Positions 52,074 to 60,815 of a stretch of 64,000 nucleotides of DNA are shown here, piece after piece. Numbering within the stretch: the stretch's first letter is position 1; each line of letters begins with the position of its first letter. Source of the DNA: Thiomonas sp. X19. Lineage in GTDB: Bacteria > Pseudomonadota > Gammaproteobacteria > Burkholderiales > Burkholderiaceae_C. The position numbers were made by a program, and so were the translations under genes. Below the pieces are notes generated by a model that was given only the letters and a program-made list of their open reading frames with translations, was not told the origin of the DNA and did no database searches. The DNA is taken from the NCBI RefSeq assembly GCF_900089495.1, contig NZ_LT605203.1, positions 2,197,622 to 2,261,621 of the forward strand, given 5' to 3'.

Positions 52074-53740
52074 GCTTCGCGTTCAGTCAGCGCTACGCGC
52101 AGCGCCTCGACCTTGGAGGCAATCTCCGCTTCGATTGACGCCAGCTCATCCAGTAGCTCGCGTGGATCCCGGTGTTCCACCTGCGCCTGGCTCATCGGCC
52201 GGTAGCGTCCGGCCGAAAGATTGAAGTCGCTCGCCCGAAGCGTCGCCGCATCGGCAAACCACCACTTCTCGCCCCACTCGGCCGCTGCGTCGCGCGCCGC
52301 CCACTTGGCCCAGGCCGACTCGCGCAGCACATAGGCCTGCGCCAGCGCGGGAAGGTCGTCGGCCTCGATGGGCGTGTCGTGGTTGGCATCGAGCTTGTAG
52401 CCGTCGTTATCGGCGTGCAGGAACATCACGCGCTCGGTGCGCCCGCCCTTGCGGAAGAACAGCACCGAGGTCTTCACACCGCTGTAGGGCTGGAACACGC
52501 CGCCCGGCAGGCTCAGCACGGCCTCGACACGGTTGTTCTCAATCAGCTGCCGGCGCAGTTCCTTGTGCGCGCCGGTGGACCCGAACAGCACGCCCTCGGG
52601 CACGATGACGCCACAGCGCCCGCCCGGCCGCAGGCTGTCCATCATGTACTTCAGGAAAAGCAGTTCCGTCGCGGTGGTGGTGCCGACCTTCACATCCTCG
52701 ACGATGCGGTCGCGGTCCACGCGGCCCGAGAACGGCGGGTTAGCCAGGATGACGTGGAACCCGTCGGCCGGCAGCCCCAGCTCGGCCTTGCGCTCGGCGT
52801 CCTGCGTCGTGGTCAGCACGTTGCGCAACTGGATGCGCACGTCGGGCAGGCCGCGCAGCGTGAGATTCATCGTGGCCAGTCGCACCATCTTCGGGTCCAC
52901 GTCGTTGCCGAAGAAGGTGGCGCTGTTCAGAGCGCTGACCTGCGCCGCCGAGAGCTTGTCGCCCAGGCCTCGCCGCTGCGGCTTGCCGTCCAACTCGGCG
53001 GTTGTGATCGCGCTGGGGGACGAGTTGGCCAGGCGCATGTGGTTGTAGGCCGCCACCAAGAAGCCCGCGGTACCGGCGGCCGGGTCGTAGATGGTCTCGC
53101 CGACCTTGGGGTCGATCATCTCGACGATCGTGCGGATCACGTGCCGCGGCGTGCGGAATTGGCCCAGCTCGCCAGCCTGTTTGATCTGCCGCAGCACATG
53201 CTCGAACAGGTCGCCCTTGGTGTCGGCGTCGGCCTGGTCCAGGCGCAGGCCGTCGACCAGGTTGATCACCTGGGTCAGCACCGTAGGCTCGTCGATGGTG
53301 AGCCGCGCGCCGGCCATGAAGTTGGTCGCTCCGCCCTGCCCCAGCTCGGCGAAGAAGGCGAACACCTCGTCGCGCACGAAGCGCACCAGCGATTCGCCGG
53401 ACAGGCCCTTGGCCCAGATCGACCAGCGGAAGCGCTCGCGGGGAATGGTGGAGGCGGTGCTCAGAGCGGTGTCACTGGACCCGCGCGAATCCTGCACGGC
53501 CACGCCGGCTGCGGCGTTGAGCGGGTTCTTCAGTTCCCAGGTGCCATCGAACAGGCTCGTGTACGGCTTCTTGAGGAAGCGCGCGCGGGCGTGATTCTCG
53601 GCGTCGATGCCCTCGACGAGGTAGAAGAAGAACAGGAACGAGAGCTGCTCGGCGTTGCTCACCGGGTCGGGGTAGCCGCCGCCGAAGAGGTAGTCACGGA
53701 TCTGGTCGATCGACCGACGCATGTCGGGGGTCAGGGGCAT
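52070..53740 (-). CDS. hsdM: type I restriction-modification methyltransferase subunit
   Basis: 556 residues. The SAM-binding motif I is DPAAGTAGFLVAAYNHM and the catalytic motif IV VILANPPFSGRVDR, typical of N6-adenine methylases. The HsdM N-terminal helical domain (residues 1-150, MPLTPDMRRSIDQIRDYLF) is present. It begins 95 bases after the HEPN-motif gene, the largest gap in the operon, so an internal promoter is possible. Confidence 0.95.
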   Translation of the reverse strand: MPLTPDMRRSIDQIRDYLFGGGYPDPVSNAEQLSFLFFFYLVEGIDAENHARARFLKKPYTSLFDGTWELKNPLNAAAGVAVQDSRGSSDTALSTASTIPRERFRWSIWAKGLSGESLVRFVRDEVFAFFAELGQGGATNFMAGARLTIDEPTVLTQVINLVDGLRLDQADADTKGDLFEHVLRQIKQAGELGQFRTPRHVIRTIVEMIDPKVGETIYDPAAGTAGFLVAAYNHMRLANSSPSAITTAELDGKPQRRGLGDKLSAAQVSALNSATFFGNDVDPKMVRLATMNLTLRGLPDVRIQLRNVLTTTQDAERKAELGLPADGFHVILANPPFSGRVDRDRIVEDVKVGTTTATELLFLKYMMDSLRPGGRCGVIVPEGVLFGSTGAHKELRRQLIENNRVEAVLSLPGGVFQPYSGVKTSVLFFRKGGRTERVMFLHADNDGYKLDANHDTPIEADDLPALAQAYVLRESAWAKWAARDAAAEWGEKWWFADAATLRASDFNLSAGRYRPMSQAQVEHRDPRELLDELASIEAEIASKVEALRVALTEREA

Positions 53741-53835
53741 GGGGCTACAGAGTGGAGCGGAACCAGCGCTGGCGTTCCGGATTTGGTGGGCTGATCACTT
53801 TGCTGGAGTGGTCTCAAAGTTCGGCGAATCTCAGT

Positions 53836-54777
53836 TCAGGGTTCGTTGTTGTCCTCGTCCATACCCGAGAAGCGGTCGCGGAAGTCATCCTCGAAGTAGT
53901 CGACCGGATCGGCGTAAGAAGTAGCTGTGAAAGTTCCACCAAGATCACAGGCATTCAGTTTTGAGTACCCGGCGATCTTCAAGCCGCATGCCTTGCATTC
54001 GAAGTGGGATGGCAGCATCGGCTGCCGAAGAACGATCATTCCATCCTTGAAGCTCGACGACTCTGGGCCCGCGGGTGCGCCATTCACGAGGGCAACGCTC
54101 TGGCAGGCTGGGCACGCAACTCGGTGTCCGTTGGCACGTGTCGACTGATCGTCTGCCTTGCTCGCGAGCTTCCTGCGTTCCTCTTCAGACTTTTCTTCCC
54201 AGATCGTTCTGTGTGCGTTGATCGTCCCCTTCACGGCTTTCGCGGCATCGTCTTTCAGCGCTTGGATCAACGTGCCAGCAGTCTTTGCTTCGTCTGCTCC
54301 AAAGAACTCTTCCATCGGTATGCCCAGAGTCCCGAGCAGTGCCTCAGACGCCGCATAGAACTGCGGTAGCCACGTGGATGTGTTGAGCGCATCGAACGGC
54401 AGGCCACCAGAATGCAGCTCTGCGTTTCTCCGCTGGAGATGAATGACGCAGAAGTTGACCATCTCACGGTTGAACTCCGGGAATAGTGCCTCGGCGCGAG
54501 TGATGGCATCCGACGCATCGATCGACTTCGTCGACAGCTTGGAACTTGCGCCCTTTCGCCCCAGAGCGAACAGCACGTTGTTCCAGTCTTTGCCATCGGC
54601 GAGCAGGGTTGTGGATACGTTTGCCACGGAGGCGCGAATGATCATTTCGAGGCATAAGGCGGACCAGAAGCCGAACTGCCAGTGATCGCGTGGCTGTTCC
54701 AGCATGAGGTCGGCGTAACGCTGTGCCTTTGCAAGCAGCGATGCTGGCGACCATTCATGAGGTGTCTTGCTAGTCAT
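53836..54777 (-). CDS. HEPN-motif protein with C-terminal zinc ribbon
   Basis: 313 residues from MTSKTPHEWSPASLLAKAQ; ATG 54777 overlaps the oxygenase stop by eight bases. Residues 15-150 are helical and contain R117-N-A-E-L-H122, the Rx4H motif of HEPN ribonucleases, in a context (FCVIHLQRRNAELHSGG) like known HEPN domains. The C-terminal 90 residues hold a four-cysteine ribbon (CPACQSVALVNG ... FECKACGLKI) and an acidic tail. It is probably an RNA-cutting effector or sensor within the operon. The HEPN call rests on motif and helix pattern only. Confidence 0.6.
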   Translation of the reverse strand: MTSKTPHEWSPASLLAKAQRYADLMLEQPRDHWQFGFWSALCLEMIIRASVANVSTTLLADGKDWNNVLFALGRKGASSKLSTKSIDASDAITRAEALFPEFNREMVNFCVIHLQRRNAELHSGGLPFDALNTSTWLPQFYAASEALLGTLGIPMEEFFGADEAKTAGTLIQALKDDAAKAVKGTINAHRTIWEEKSEEERRKLASKADDQSTRANGHRVACPACQSVALVNGAPAGPESSSFKDGMIVLRQPMLPSHFECKACGLKIAGYSKLNACDLGGTFTATSYADPVDYFEDDFRDRFSGMDEDNNEP

Positions 54778-55513
54778 TCGGCTGGTCCTCCAGATAGACG
54801 CGCTCCAAGCGACGCGACACCGCAGACGGAGGGACCGCGCCTCGACCATGCATCGCACTCCAGTTGTCGATCAGGATCGCCTTGCCTGGCTGATCCATCA
54901 CGACCTCATCTGGAACGAAGCGCGAAGGCTCCTCCGCCAAGAGTTCTCGTACGAGGCGTGCTTCGGCATTGTCCGGCTCCAGGAACAACGAGTCCCATCG
55001 AAAGATGCTGCCGTGTCGCATCCGAAGCAGAAACATCCTTCCGTCCAATCTCCGCCGTGGGCGCAGCAGTGCTCGGTCAATCAATCCGATGGGCGTCAAG
55101 CGAGCGATCTCGCGCTGATGTACGACATGAGTCACGACGTCCGGGCTTCCGACGACGCAACGCAGAATCAGGTACCTGGGAGGAACAGCCCAATGAGCCA
55201 GATCCGTATGCAGCGGCAGCCGAGAGAGCGCGTAGTTACCGCCGTATGTGTTCAGTGGCTTGGTTCCAGGGGCTGTAGTCGTCAATGTGTCAACCGACGC
55301 GCAGACCCGGGCTCCAATCACGTCTGCCAGCCCACGCGCTAGCTCAAGCGTTGATACGCCTACGTCAATCCGCCCAAGATCGACGTATCCACGTTCCGAC
55401 AGCTGGTTGGCCAAGTTCATCTGCCGCTCAGTGCCGTGAGTCCACGAATGGGCCAGTGCCGTCCAAAGACTCATCTCGGGAGGCGCGCGCTTGGTCTTGA
55501 GAGCCATCGCCAA
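54770..55513 (-). CDS. TauD-like 2-oxoglutarate/Fe(II) dioxygenase
   Basis: 247 residues. The iron triad is H102-L-T... as LPLHTDLAHW (H102, D104) and H222 in DNWSAMHGRG, with the 2-oxoglutarate-binding arginine in SRRLERVYLED (R234/R235). The fold matches TauD/clavaminate-synthase oxygenases. It overlaps the end of hsdR by 86 bases (47 if started at MSLWTALAH). Such an enzyme inside an R-M operon is unusual: the substrate could be a DNA or RNA base or a small molecule. Substrate not inferable. Confidence 0.78.
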   Translation of the reverse strand: MAMALKTKRAPPEMSLWTALAHSWTHGTERQMNLANQLSERGYVDLGRIDVGVSTLELARGLADVIGARVCASVDTLTTTAPGTKPLNTYGGNYALSRLPLHTDLAHWAVPPRYLILRCVVGSPDVVTHVVHQREIARLTPIGLIDRALLRPRRRLDGRMFLLRMRHGSIFRWDSLFLEPDNAEARLVRELLAEEPSRFVPDEVVMDQPGKAILIDNWSAMHGRGAVPPSAVSRRLERVYLEDQPND

Positions 55514-57599
55514 ACATGTGCTCGTTCAGGCCGCCGATCACTTCAGCCAGCCGCTCCTGGCGGCCGAAGATGCGCACCGCTTGCGCCAGGCCGCCGAGTT
55601 GCGAGAAGGGATGGAAGGCGAACTGGTCGAGTGAGAACTCGGCGTCGGGTCCGGTGTAGTGGTCGGCATTCGCGCGGAACTGGTGACCGATCATGCGCAG
55701 CCAGGACTCTTCACCAGCACCGAGGTCAGTGCGCTGCAACAGCCAGGCCTCGAAGCGCGCGCCCAGCTCGGCGGCTCGCTGCTCCGATGCTTCGGGGAAG
55801 ACCATGTTCCCGTTCTCGTCGACGGTGACCCACTCGCGGGTTGTGGGGTCGATGTGGTCGTCGATGTCCAGGGCCAGCAGGCGCCGAGGTTCGTACTTCT
55901 TACGCTTCACCGAATCGCGCATTACGCCGCCCACTGCGAAGTCGTCGTCATCGCCGTGGTAGTCCGAGACGCCGACGAAGTCGAACATCGTGAAGGTGGG
56001 CTTGTTGCGTGCCTTGCGCGTGCCGCGACCGCGCATCTGCTGGTACAAGATGGCCGATCGCGTGAAGCGAGCAAAGACCAGGCTGACCACCTCGGGGCAG
56101 TCGAAGCCGGTGTCGAGCATGTTCACCGACACCAGGATCTGCGGAAACGGCTCCTTCTTGAAGCGGCGGATCTTGCTCATGCCGTCGACCGTGTCATCGG
56201 CGCCCTGGCCGCTCACCACGTAGTCGGCGAAGCGCACGTCGGGCGACGGCTTGAGGTGCGCGAACTCCGCGTCGAAGAGCCGCGCCAGGGTCTCGGCGTG
56301 CTTCTTGGTGACGGCGAAGACGATCGCCTTGCCCAGCAGCGGCTTGCGCAGCACGCCTTTGGCATCGATGTAGCCCTGGTCGAGCACCTGGCGGTACTCG
56401 CGCACGATGGCGCGGTTGCGCTCAGGGATCGTGAAACGGCGCTCCAGCGCGGACGGGTCGACGGTGATCGCTTCCTTGTCGCCGAACAGCTTTTCAAGTT
56501 CGGCACGGGTCTCCGCGTCCATGGCTGACCAGTCGAGCTCGGCCTTCTTGACCTCGAAGCCACCCTCGGCGGCGGTCTTGACCGTCTGGGCCTTGTAGAT
56601 CTGGTACGGCACCAGGTAGCCATCGCGGATGGCTGTCTTGAGCTTGTACGAGAACGTGGGCGCGTCGACCTCGAAGAAGCGCAGCGTGTCGCGCACGAAG
56701 GCCTTGTCTTCATCATCGCCGCCACTGTCAGGATCGGTCACGCATGGCGTTGCCGTGAGGCCGACCTGCACGCCATCGAAGTGCCGCAGCACGCCGCTCC
56801 ACTGGCCGTAGATGCTGCGGTGGCACTCGTCGCTGATGACCAGGTCGAAGTAGCCGCTGGAGTAATCGGCGTACAGGTTCACCATGCTCTGCAGCGTAGT
56901 GATGGTGATGCGCTTCTCGTCCTGAAAGCGCCGGCCCGCGCGCAGCACATAGGCCGGGTAATCCGGCAGATGTTCGGCGAAGGCGTCTTCGGTCTGCTTG
57001 GCCAGCGGGATGCGGTCGACCAGGAACAGCACGCGGGTGATCGCGTTGGCCTCGAACAAGCGCTTGATGAATGCTGCGGCCGTGCGCGTCTTGCCGGTGC
57101 CGGTGGCCATCTCGACCAACAGCTTGCGCCGCCCCAGGCCGATCTCTCGGCACAGGGTGTCGATGCACTCGATCTGATAGTCACGCTCGACGATGCGGCG
57201 GTCGATGACCACGCTCGCTGGGTCGCGGCGCACTGTCAGCGTGGCGATGCGGCGCTCCAGGTCGTCCTGCTTGAAGATCGTCTTCACGGGCCGCGGATAG
57301 GCCTCGCGCTGCCACTCCCAGAACAGCACCTCATTGCCATTGCATAGGAAGGCATAAGGCACACCGTGCTGCTGGGCGTAGGCTTTAGCCTGCGCCGCTG
57401 CATCGCCCGGGCTCACCGAGTAGCGCTTGGCTTCGATCACGGCCAGCGAGCGGCCGTGGCGGTCGCACAGCACGTAGTCGGCACGCGTGCCGTCAGGCAG
57501 TTGAACTTCGAATCGAACGGCGTTGGTGTCGAGCACGTCCCAGCCCTGGGCCGCGAGCAGTGCGTCGATCTTCACGCGGGCGAAAGCTTCGTTAGTCAT
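55428..57599 (-). CDS. hsdR: type I restriction endonuclease motor subunit
   Basis: 723 residues from MTNEAFARVKIDALLAAQGW; ATG 57599 overlaps the AbiEii stop. The nuclease part has DYVLCDRHGRSLAVIEAKR (PD-ExK core). The SF2 motor has MATGTGKTRTAAAF, LVISDECHRSIYGQW, VGLTATPCV and QQMRGRGTRKA. The C-terminal region with an HsdM-binding domain is short, and the last residues overlap the oxygenase. It translocates and cuts unmethylated DNA with HsdM2S. Confidence 0.93.
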   Translation of the reverse strand: MTNEAFARVKIDALLAAQGWDVLDTNAVRFEVQLPDGTRADYVLCDRHGRSLAVIEAKRYSVSPGDAAAQAKAYAQQHGVPYAFLCNGNEVLFWEWQREAYPRPVKTIFKQDDLERRIATLTVRRDPASVVIDRRIVERDYQIECIDTLCREIGLGRRKLLVEMATGTGKTRTAAAFIKRLFEANAITRVLFLVDRIPLAKQTEDAFAEHLPDYPAYVLRAGRRFQDEKRITITTLQSMVNLYADYSSGYFDLVISDECHRSIYGQWSGVLRHFDGVQVGLTATPCVTDPDSGGDDEDKAFVRDTLRFFEVDAPTFSYKLKTAIRDGYLVPYQIYKAQTVKTAAEGGFEVKKAELDWSAMDAETRAELEKLFGDKEAITVDPSALERRFTIPERNRAIVREYRQVLDQGYIDAKGVLRKPLLGKAIVFAVTKKHAETLARLFDAEFAHLKPSPDVRFADYVVSGQGADDTVDGMSKIRRFKKEPFPQILVSVNMLDTGFDCPEVVSLVFARFTRSAILYQQMRGRGTRKARNKPTFTMFDFVGVSDYHGDDDDFAVGGVMRDSVKRKKYEPRRLLALDIDDHIDPTTREWVTVDENGNMVFPEASEQRAAELGARFEAWLLQRTDLGAGEESWLRMIGHQFRANADHYTGPDAEFSLDQFAFHPFSQLGGLAQAVRIFGRQERLAEVIGGLNEHMFGDGSQDQARASRDESLDGTGPFVDSRH

Positions 57600-59068
57600 G
57601 CGGACGTGCTCTTGAGGAATCCGATACGGCCCGGGCATGGCCAGCCTTGCTTGTTCTTATGGGGATTCAGCGTTGCATCGTACGTATCTCGCTTGAATGT
57701 CTTGCCGCAGGTCGTGCAGGCAAACGTGTACGTCAACCCAACACCGCGGAGTGGCCTCGTCGCCAGTGCGCCGCCAGGTCGGCGCACTGGTGGGAATCGA
57801 GGCGGCGAAAACGACGAGACGGTAGCAGGCTGCCGGTCGATAGACGGTACAGTCAGTGGACCGGAATCGGTCAACTCGACCACATAGCGTGGCTTGAATG
57901 CTTGACGGGAGACGGTTGCCGAACTAATGCGATCGAGCCTGTAGCTTCGGGACTCGCCGGTGTCAGCCTTCACTCCGAATAACAGCAGGTGCCCGGCACT
58001 CGTGCGCCGTACGGAATACGGTTCAATCGTCGGCGCCGTGCGCTCGCCGTTTGCCTTGGTGTAGTCCAGTTGCACGCATAGCCGGTTAGCTGCGGCAAAG
58101 CGGATCGTCTCCAGCGAGCTGGCCGCGGCACCCCAGGGTTGAACCATGGGCGGCAAGCGCCACCCGGTGTCCATGGTCTCCCGCCCGAAGGCAGTGACCG
58201 GCACGGCGGCAAAGGTCGGCGCAGCAATGGCTTCGTTCAGCCATTCGAAGACCTCCGGCAGTTCCTGCCAGAACTCCTGGAATGGCGGGCAGGTAGGCAA
58301 CTGGTGGGCGAGCATCTGCTCCCACTCCACCTCGATGGCCGTGCGCTCGGGCCGACCGGCGAGTGCCGCGTAGGTCGGCACCGTAATGCCCTTGAACTCG
58401 CATTTGCGGGCGAGCGTGCTGCGGACGACGGCACGGTCCGGCTGCAGGTCTTGACGACGGTAGAGGTGCACCACGTCGTACAGGTCGCGTGGCCGTTGGC
58501 GCTCGGCCAGGGCACGCATCTTCTCGGCGAAGACCTCCTCGAACGAGTAGCTGAGGGCGTGAATCCCTTCGCCCGGGAGGTCAGTGTACGGGTGATGGAC
58601 GGGACGCCGCACCGGCGTCAGGACCAGCACTTCGTCGGCAGCCAGGTCGAGCTTGATGCGCGGTGGATCGCCCGCGCGGCCGAGCGGCCCACGATACCCG
58701 ACGCGCCCTTGCGCTGACTGGCTGCCCCGGGGGTTGGTGAAGACTTCGAACTTTCGCGCTTCGGGCGGAAGCTGAAGGCCGCACACGTCGTAGACCCAGT
58801 CGCCGACCTCCTCAAAGACCTCGGCGAGGAAACCTTCGTCCAGGTGTTCGGCGTCCTGTAGCGTGAAGTCCAGGTCTTCGGAGAAGCGGTAGGTCTCGAA
58901 GTAGCACTTCTTCAGGCAGGTGCCGCCCTTGAACACCCAGCGAGGGCCGATGACAGGGTGCGCCGTGATGCCGGCCAGGAACCAACCGAGGGCGTAGTCC
59001 TTCTCGACCACATGGGCCTGCAGCTGCAGCTCGGCCGCCAAGGCCATGATCTCCTGCTTCGGGATCAC
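57596..59068 (-). CDS. AbiEii-type nucleotidyltransferase fused to WYL and zinc-ribbon parts
   Basis: 490 residues. Residues 1-250 form the AbiEii/Cap17 nucleotidyltransferase toxin: HVVEKDYALGWFLAGI, VFKGGTCLKKCYF and RFSEDLDFTL (two catalytic aspartates), and IHALSYSFEEVFAEKMRALA. From about 320 to 400 a WYL-like domain follows (IRFAAANRLCVQLDYTKANG, SYRLDRISSATVSRQAF). The tail has CTTCGKTFKRDTYD...GWPCPGR, a zinc ribbon. Ordinary AbiEii is about 300 residues and has neither. WYL domains sense nucleic acid or nucleotides in defence regulators. Start and stop overlap the neighbours by four bases each. Confidence 0.8.
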   Translation of the reverse strand: MIPKQEIMALAAELQLQAHVVEKDYALGWFLAGITAHPVIGPRWVFKGGTCLKKCYFETYRFSEDLDFTLQDAEHLDEGFLAEVFEEVGDWVYDVCGLQLPPEARKFEVFTNPRGSQSAQGRVGYRGPLGRAGDPPRIKLDLAADEVLVLTPVRRPVHHPYTDLPGEGIHALSYSFEEVFAEKMRALAERQRPRDLYDVVHLYRRQDLQPDRAVVRSTLARKCEFKGITVPTYAALAGRPERTAIEVEWEQMLAHQLPTCPPFQEFWQELPEVFEWLNEAIAAPTFAAVPVTAFGRETMDTGWRLPPMVQPWGAAASSLETIRFAAANRLCVQLDYTKANGERTAPTIEPYSVRRTSAGHLLLFGVKADTGESRSYRLDRISSATVSRQAFKPRYVVELTDSGPLTVPSIDRQPATVSSFSPPRFPPVRRPGGALATRPLRGVGLTYTFACTTCGKTFKRDTYDATLNPHKNKQGWPCPGRIGFLKSTSA

Positions 59069-59874
59069 GGCTGCACCTCGCGCGCCTCAGTGGCCGGCAC
59101 CCATACGCGCCAGGCCGTTGCGAGCCGGTCCGCGGGTAAGGCGGGGTCGAGTTTGGCATAACCGGCAGAGAGGTTCTGCCGGCACAGCTCAATGAGGGCG
59201 CCTTGATCAGGGTGATCTCTCTGCAGCAGGAATCCCAGCCGCTTGAAGACAGAGCCGATGCCGAGCTTGCCGGCATAGACGCCCAATTTGGCCGCCTCCT
59301 TCGGCTGGTCACGCAAGAGGCTTCCCACCATTTCGACCAAGTGTCGAATGCCGCCCGCCAATGTCGGGTCGGCCAGCATGTCGATCACAGTGCGCGCGGG
59401 GTCCGAGACGTGCATTCGTGTGCCACCGCGCCACACGGTCTTGAGGCCGATGAAGTTGGCCGCCGCAACAGTGTGAAGCTCGAAGCGCGCCTTGCGCAGC
59501 ACCGGATTGCGATTGCGCGGGCGCTTGGTGGTCATCACGCAGAGCGAGCCAAAGATCTGCTCGGTAAGGCCCCAGTGCTCTGCGGCGGACCAGCCACCGA
59601 TGTAGCAAGGGGAGAACATCGCGGTGGCGACTGACCACGAGTCCTCCAGTGCGATGTCAGCTGACGCCGACTCGATCGGCACCGGCACGTACGCGCCGCG
59701 CCTGACGCGCGCCAGCCATCCGGCGCGGCACCAGGCCGCCAGCCTGCGTGCCGCAGCAGTGTGCGTCATGCCGAGCGTGCTAGCGGCTTCGCCTGCCGTC
59801 AGCACGGAAGGGCTATCGCGCAGCAGTTGGCTGAGCTGTTCGCGGGACATGGCACTGAGGCCGGAGGGCTTCAT
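59065..59874 (-). CDS. AbiEi-type antitoxin/repressor
   Basis: 269 residues with an N-terminal winged helix (LTAGEAASTLGMTHTAAARRLAAWC RAGWLARV split at residues 25-60) and the AbiEi body (GGWSAAEHWGLTEQIFGSL, VSDPARTVIDMLADPTLAGG). AbiEi represses the operon and counteracts AbiEii (type IV toxin-antitoxin). It is the first gene of the conflict operon and overlaps AbiEii by four bases. Confidence 0.9.
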   Translation of the reverse strand: MKPSGLSAMSREQLSQLLRDSPSVLTAGEAASTLGMTHTAAARRLAAWCRAGWLARVRRGAYVPVPIESASADIALEDSWSVATAMFSPCYIGGWSAAEHWGLTEQIFGSLCVMTTKRPRNRNPVLRKARFELHTVAAANFIGLKTVWRGGTRMHVSDPARTVIDMLADPTLAGGIRHLVEMVGSLLRDQPKEAAKLGVYAGKLGIGSVFKRLGFLLQRDHPDQGALIELCRQNLSAGYAKLDPALPADRLATAWRVWVPATEAREVQP

Positions 59875-59895
59875 GCGCTACATCTTAAGCGAATC

Positions 59896-59944
59896 AACGT
59901 GTCTCTTGGCGATCTTATTGCTCTTGAAATGTAGTGAAACGTGT
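59896..59944 (-). promoter_or_regulatory. promoter and direct repeats upstream of the conflict operon
   Basis: On the minus strand TTTCAC (59939-59934) and TAAGAT (59917-59912), 16 bp apart, give a weak sigma-70-like promoter 38 bases before abiEi. ACACGTT is repeated at 59938-59944 and 59896-59902, 42 bp (four helical turns) apart, flanking the promoter, a possible AbiEi operator. 59950-60500 has no convincing gene. Confidence 0.5.
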
Positions 59945-60507
59945 GTTTGACATCCCTAGCACCAGCGTCAATGCAACTGCCGGCAGACGAGTAGCAGCTC
60001 TATGGGGAACAGTGGACATCCCAATTCTGCGGGGATGAATGACTGAGATCAGTCTCTGTCATTCGTCACGCGCCACCCACTGCCAATCTCTCCCATAGCT
60101 GGCGGCATTGCAACCTCCTGGCAGGCTTGGATTGGAATCGACGGCGGGTTTGAATCAGATTTGGTGGCGTCTTTGAACCGGAGCACGTGGGTGTTTGATC
60201 AGAATACGCAGTTGGGTTAGGCAGTCACTCAAAGCGGCTGGTAGCGCAAGGGCAAAGCCCGCGCAGTGCTGGCGCACCACCAGCCTGCGCCCACGGTGTC
60301 GCCGGCACTGTCCACCGGCAAGGAGCTACTAGCCGGGTATCGTCTGCCGCATTCCGCATTGCCCCAGTCCATGCGTGAACGATGCCAAACGCCTGAAGGC
60401 CGCGCAGTCCGTGCGTGCAAAAAACAAAAAGGGGGCGGCGAAGGCGCGTCAGCGCCTGGAGCCGCAGACATGGTGGAGAGCACAGGAAGCTGCCGCTGCG
60501 GCGCCGT

Positions 60508-60625
60508 CATGGCGTCACATGTGACGCCCGTCACGGTCGTTACGCCGTGACGCTCGCCGTGACGATTTCCGTGACGGTCGGCGCAGCAGCGTCACGCGTG
60601 ACGGGCGCCGTAACGGCACCCTCCG
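60508..60625. repeat. cluster of GTGACG/CGTCAC boxes
   Basis: GTGACG or its complement occurs at least eight times in about 110 bases, including palindromes CGTCACATGTGACG near 60514 and CGTCACGCGTGACG near 60592. In two plus-strand frames it translates to valine-threonine repeats, so a frameshifted short gene (ending SLANRCRSRYRRTLSA at 60693) cannot be excluded. It lies behind the second mobilisation module and may be a protein-binding array. Confidence 0.6.
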
Positions 60626-60815
60626 AGTCTGCTGACCCGGCCAGCTTGGCGAACCGTTGCCGCTCGCGATACCGGCGCACGCTCTCTGCATGAGCAGCCG
60701 CCTCTATTTAAAAAACCCCCTCTCCCCCCTTAAATAAGGTATGGATGGCGAATGCTATCACGCAAAGAAAGGGGGCGCGATGGCCCCCCAGCACAAGGTC
60801 AGCAAATCCGCAGGA

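Noticed and set aside
52172..53794. 540-codon plus-strand frame opposite hsdM
   Set aside because: hsdM has methylase motifs I and IV; the opposite frame is a codon-bias artefact.
60508..60625. CRISPR array
   Set aside because: The boxes are only six bases long with irregular spacing; no repeat-spacer pattern and no cas genes.
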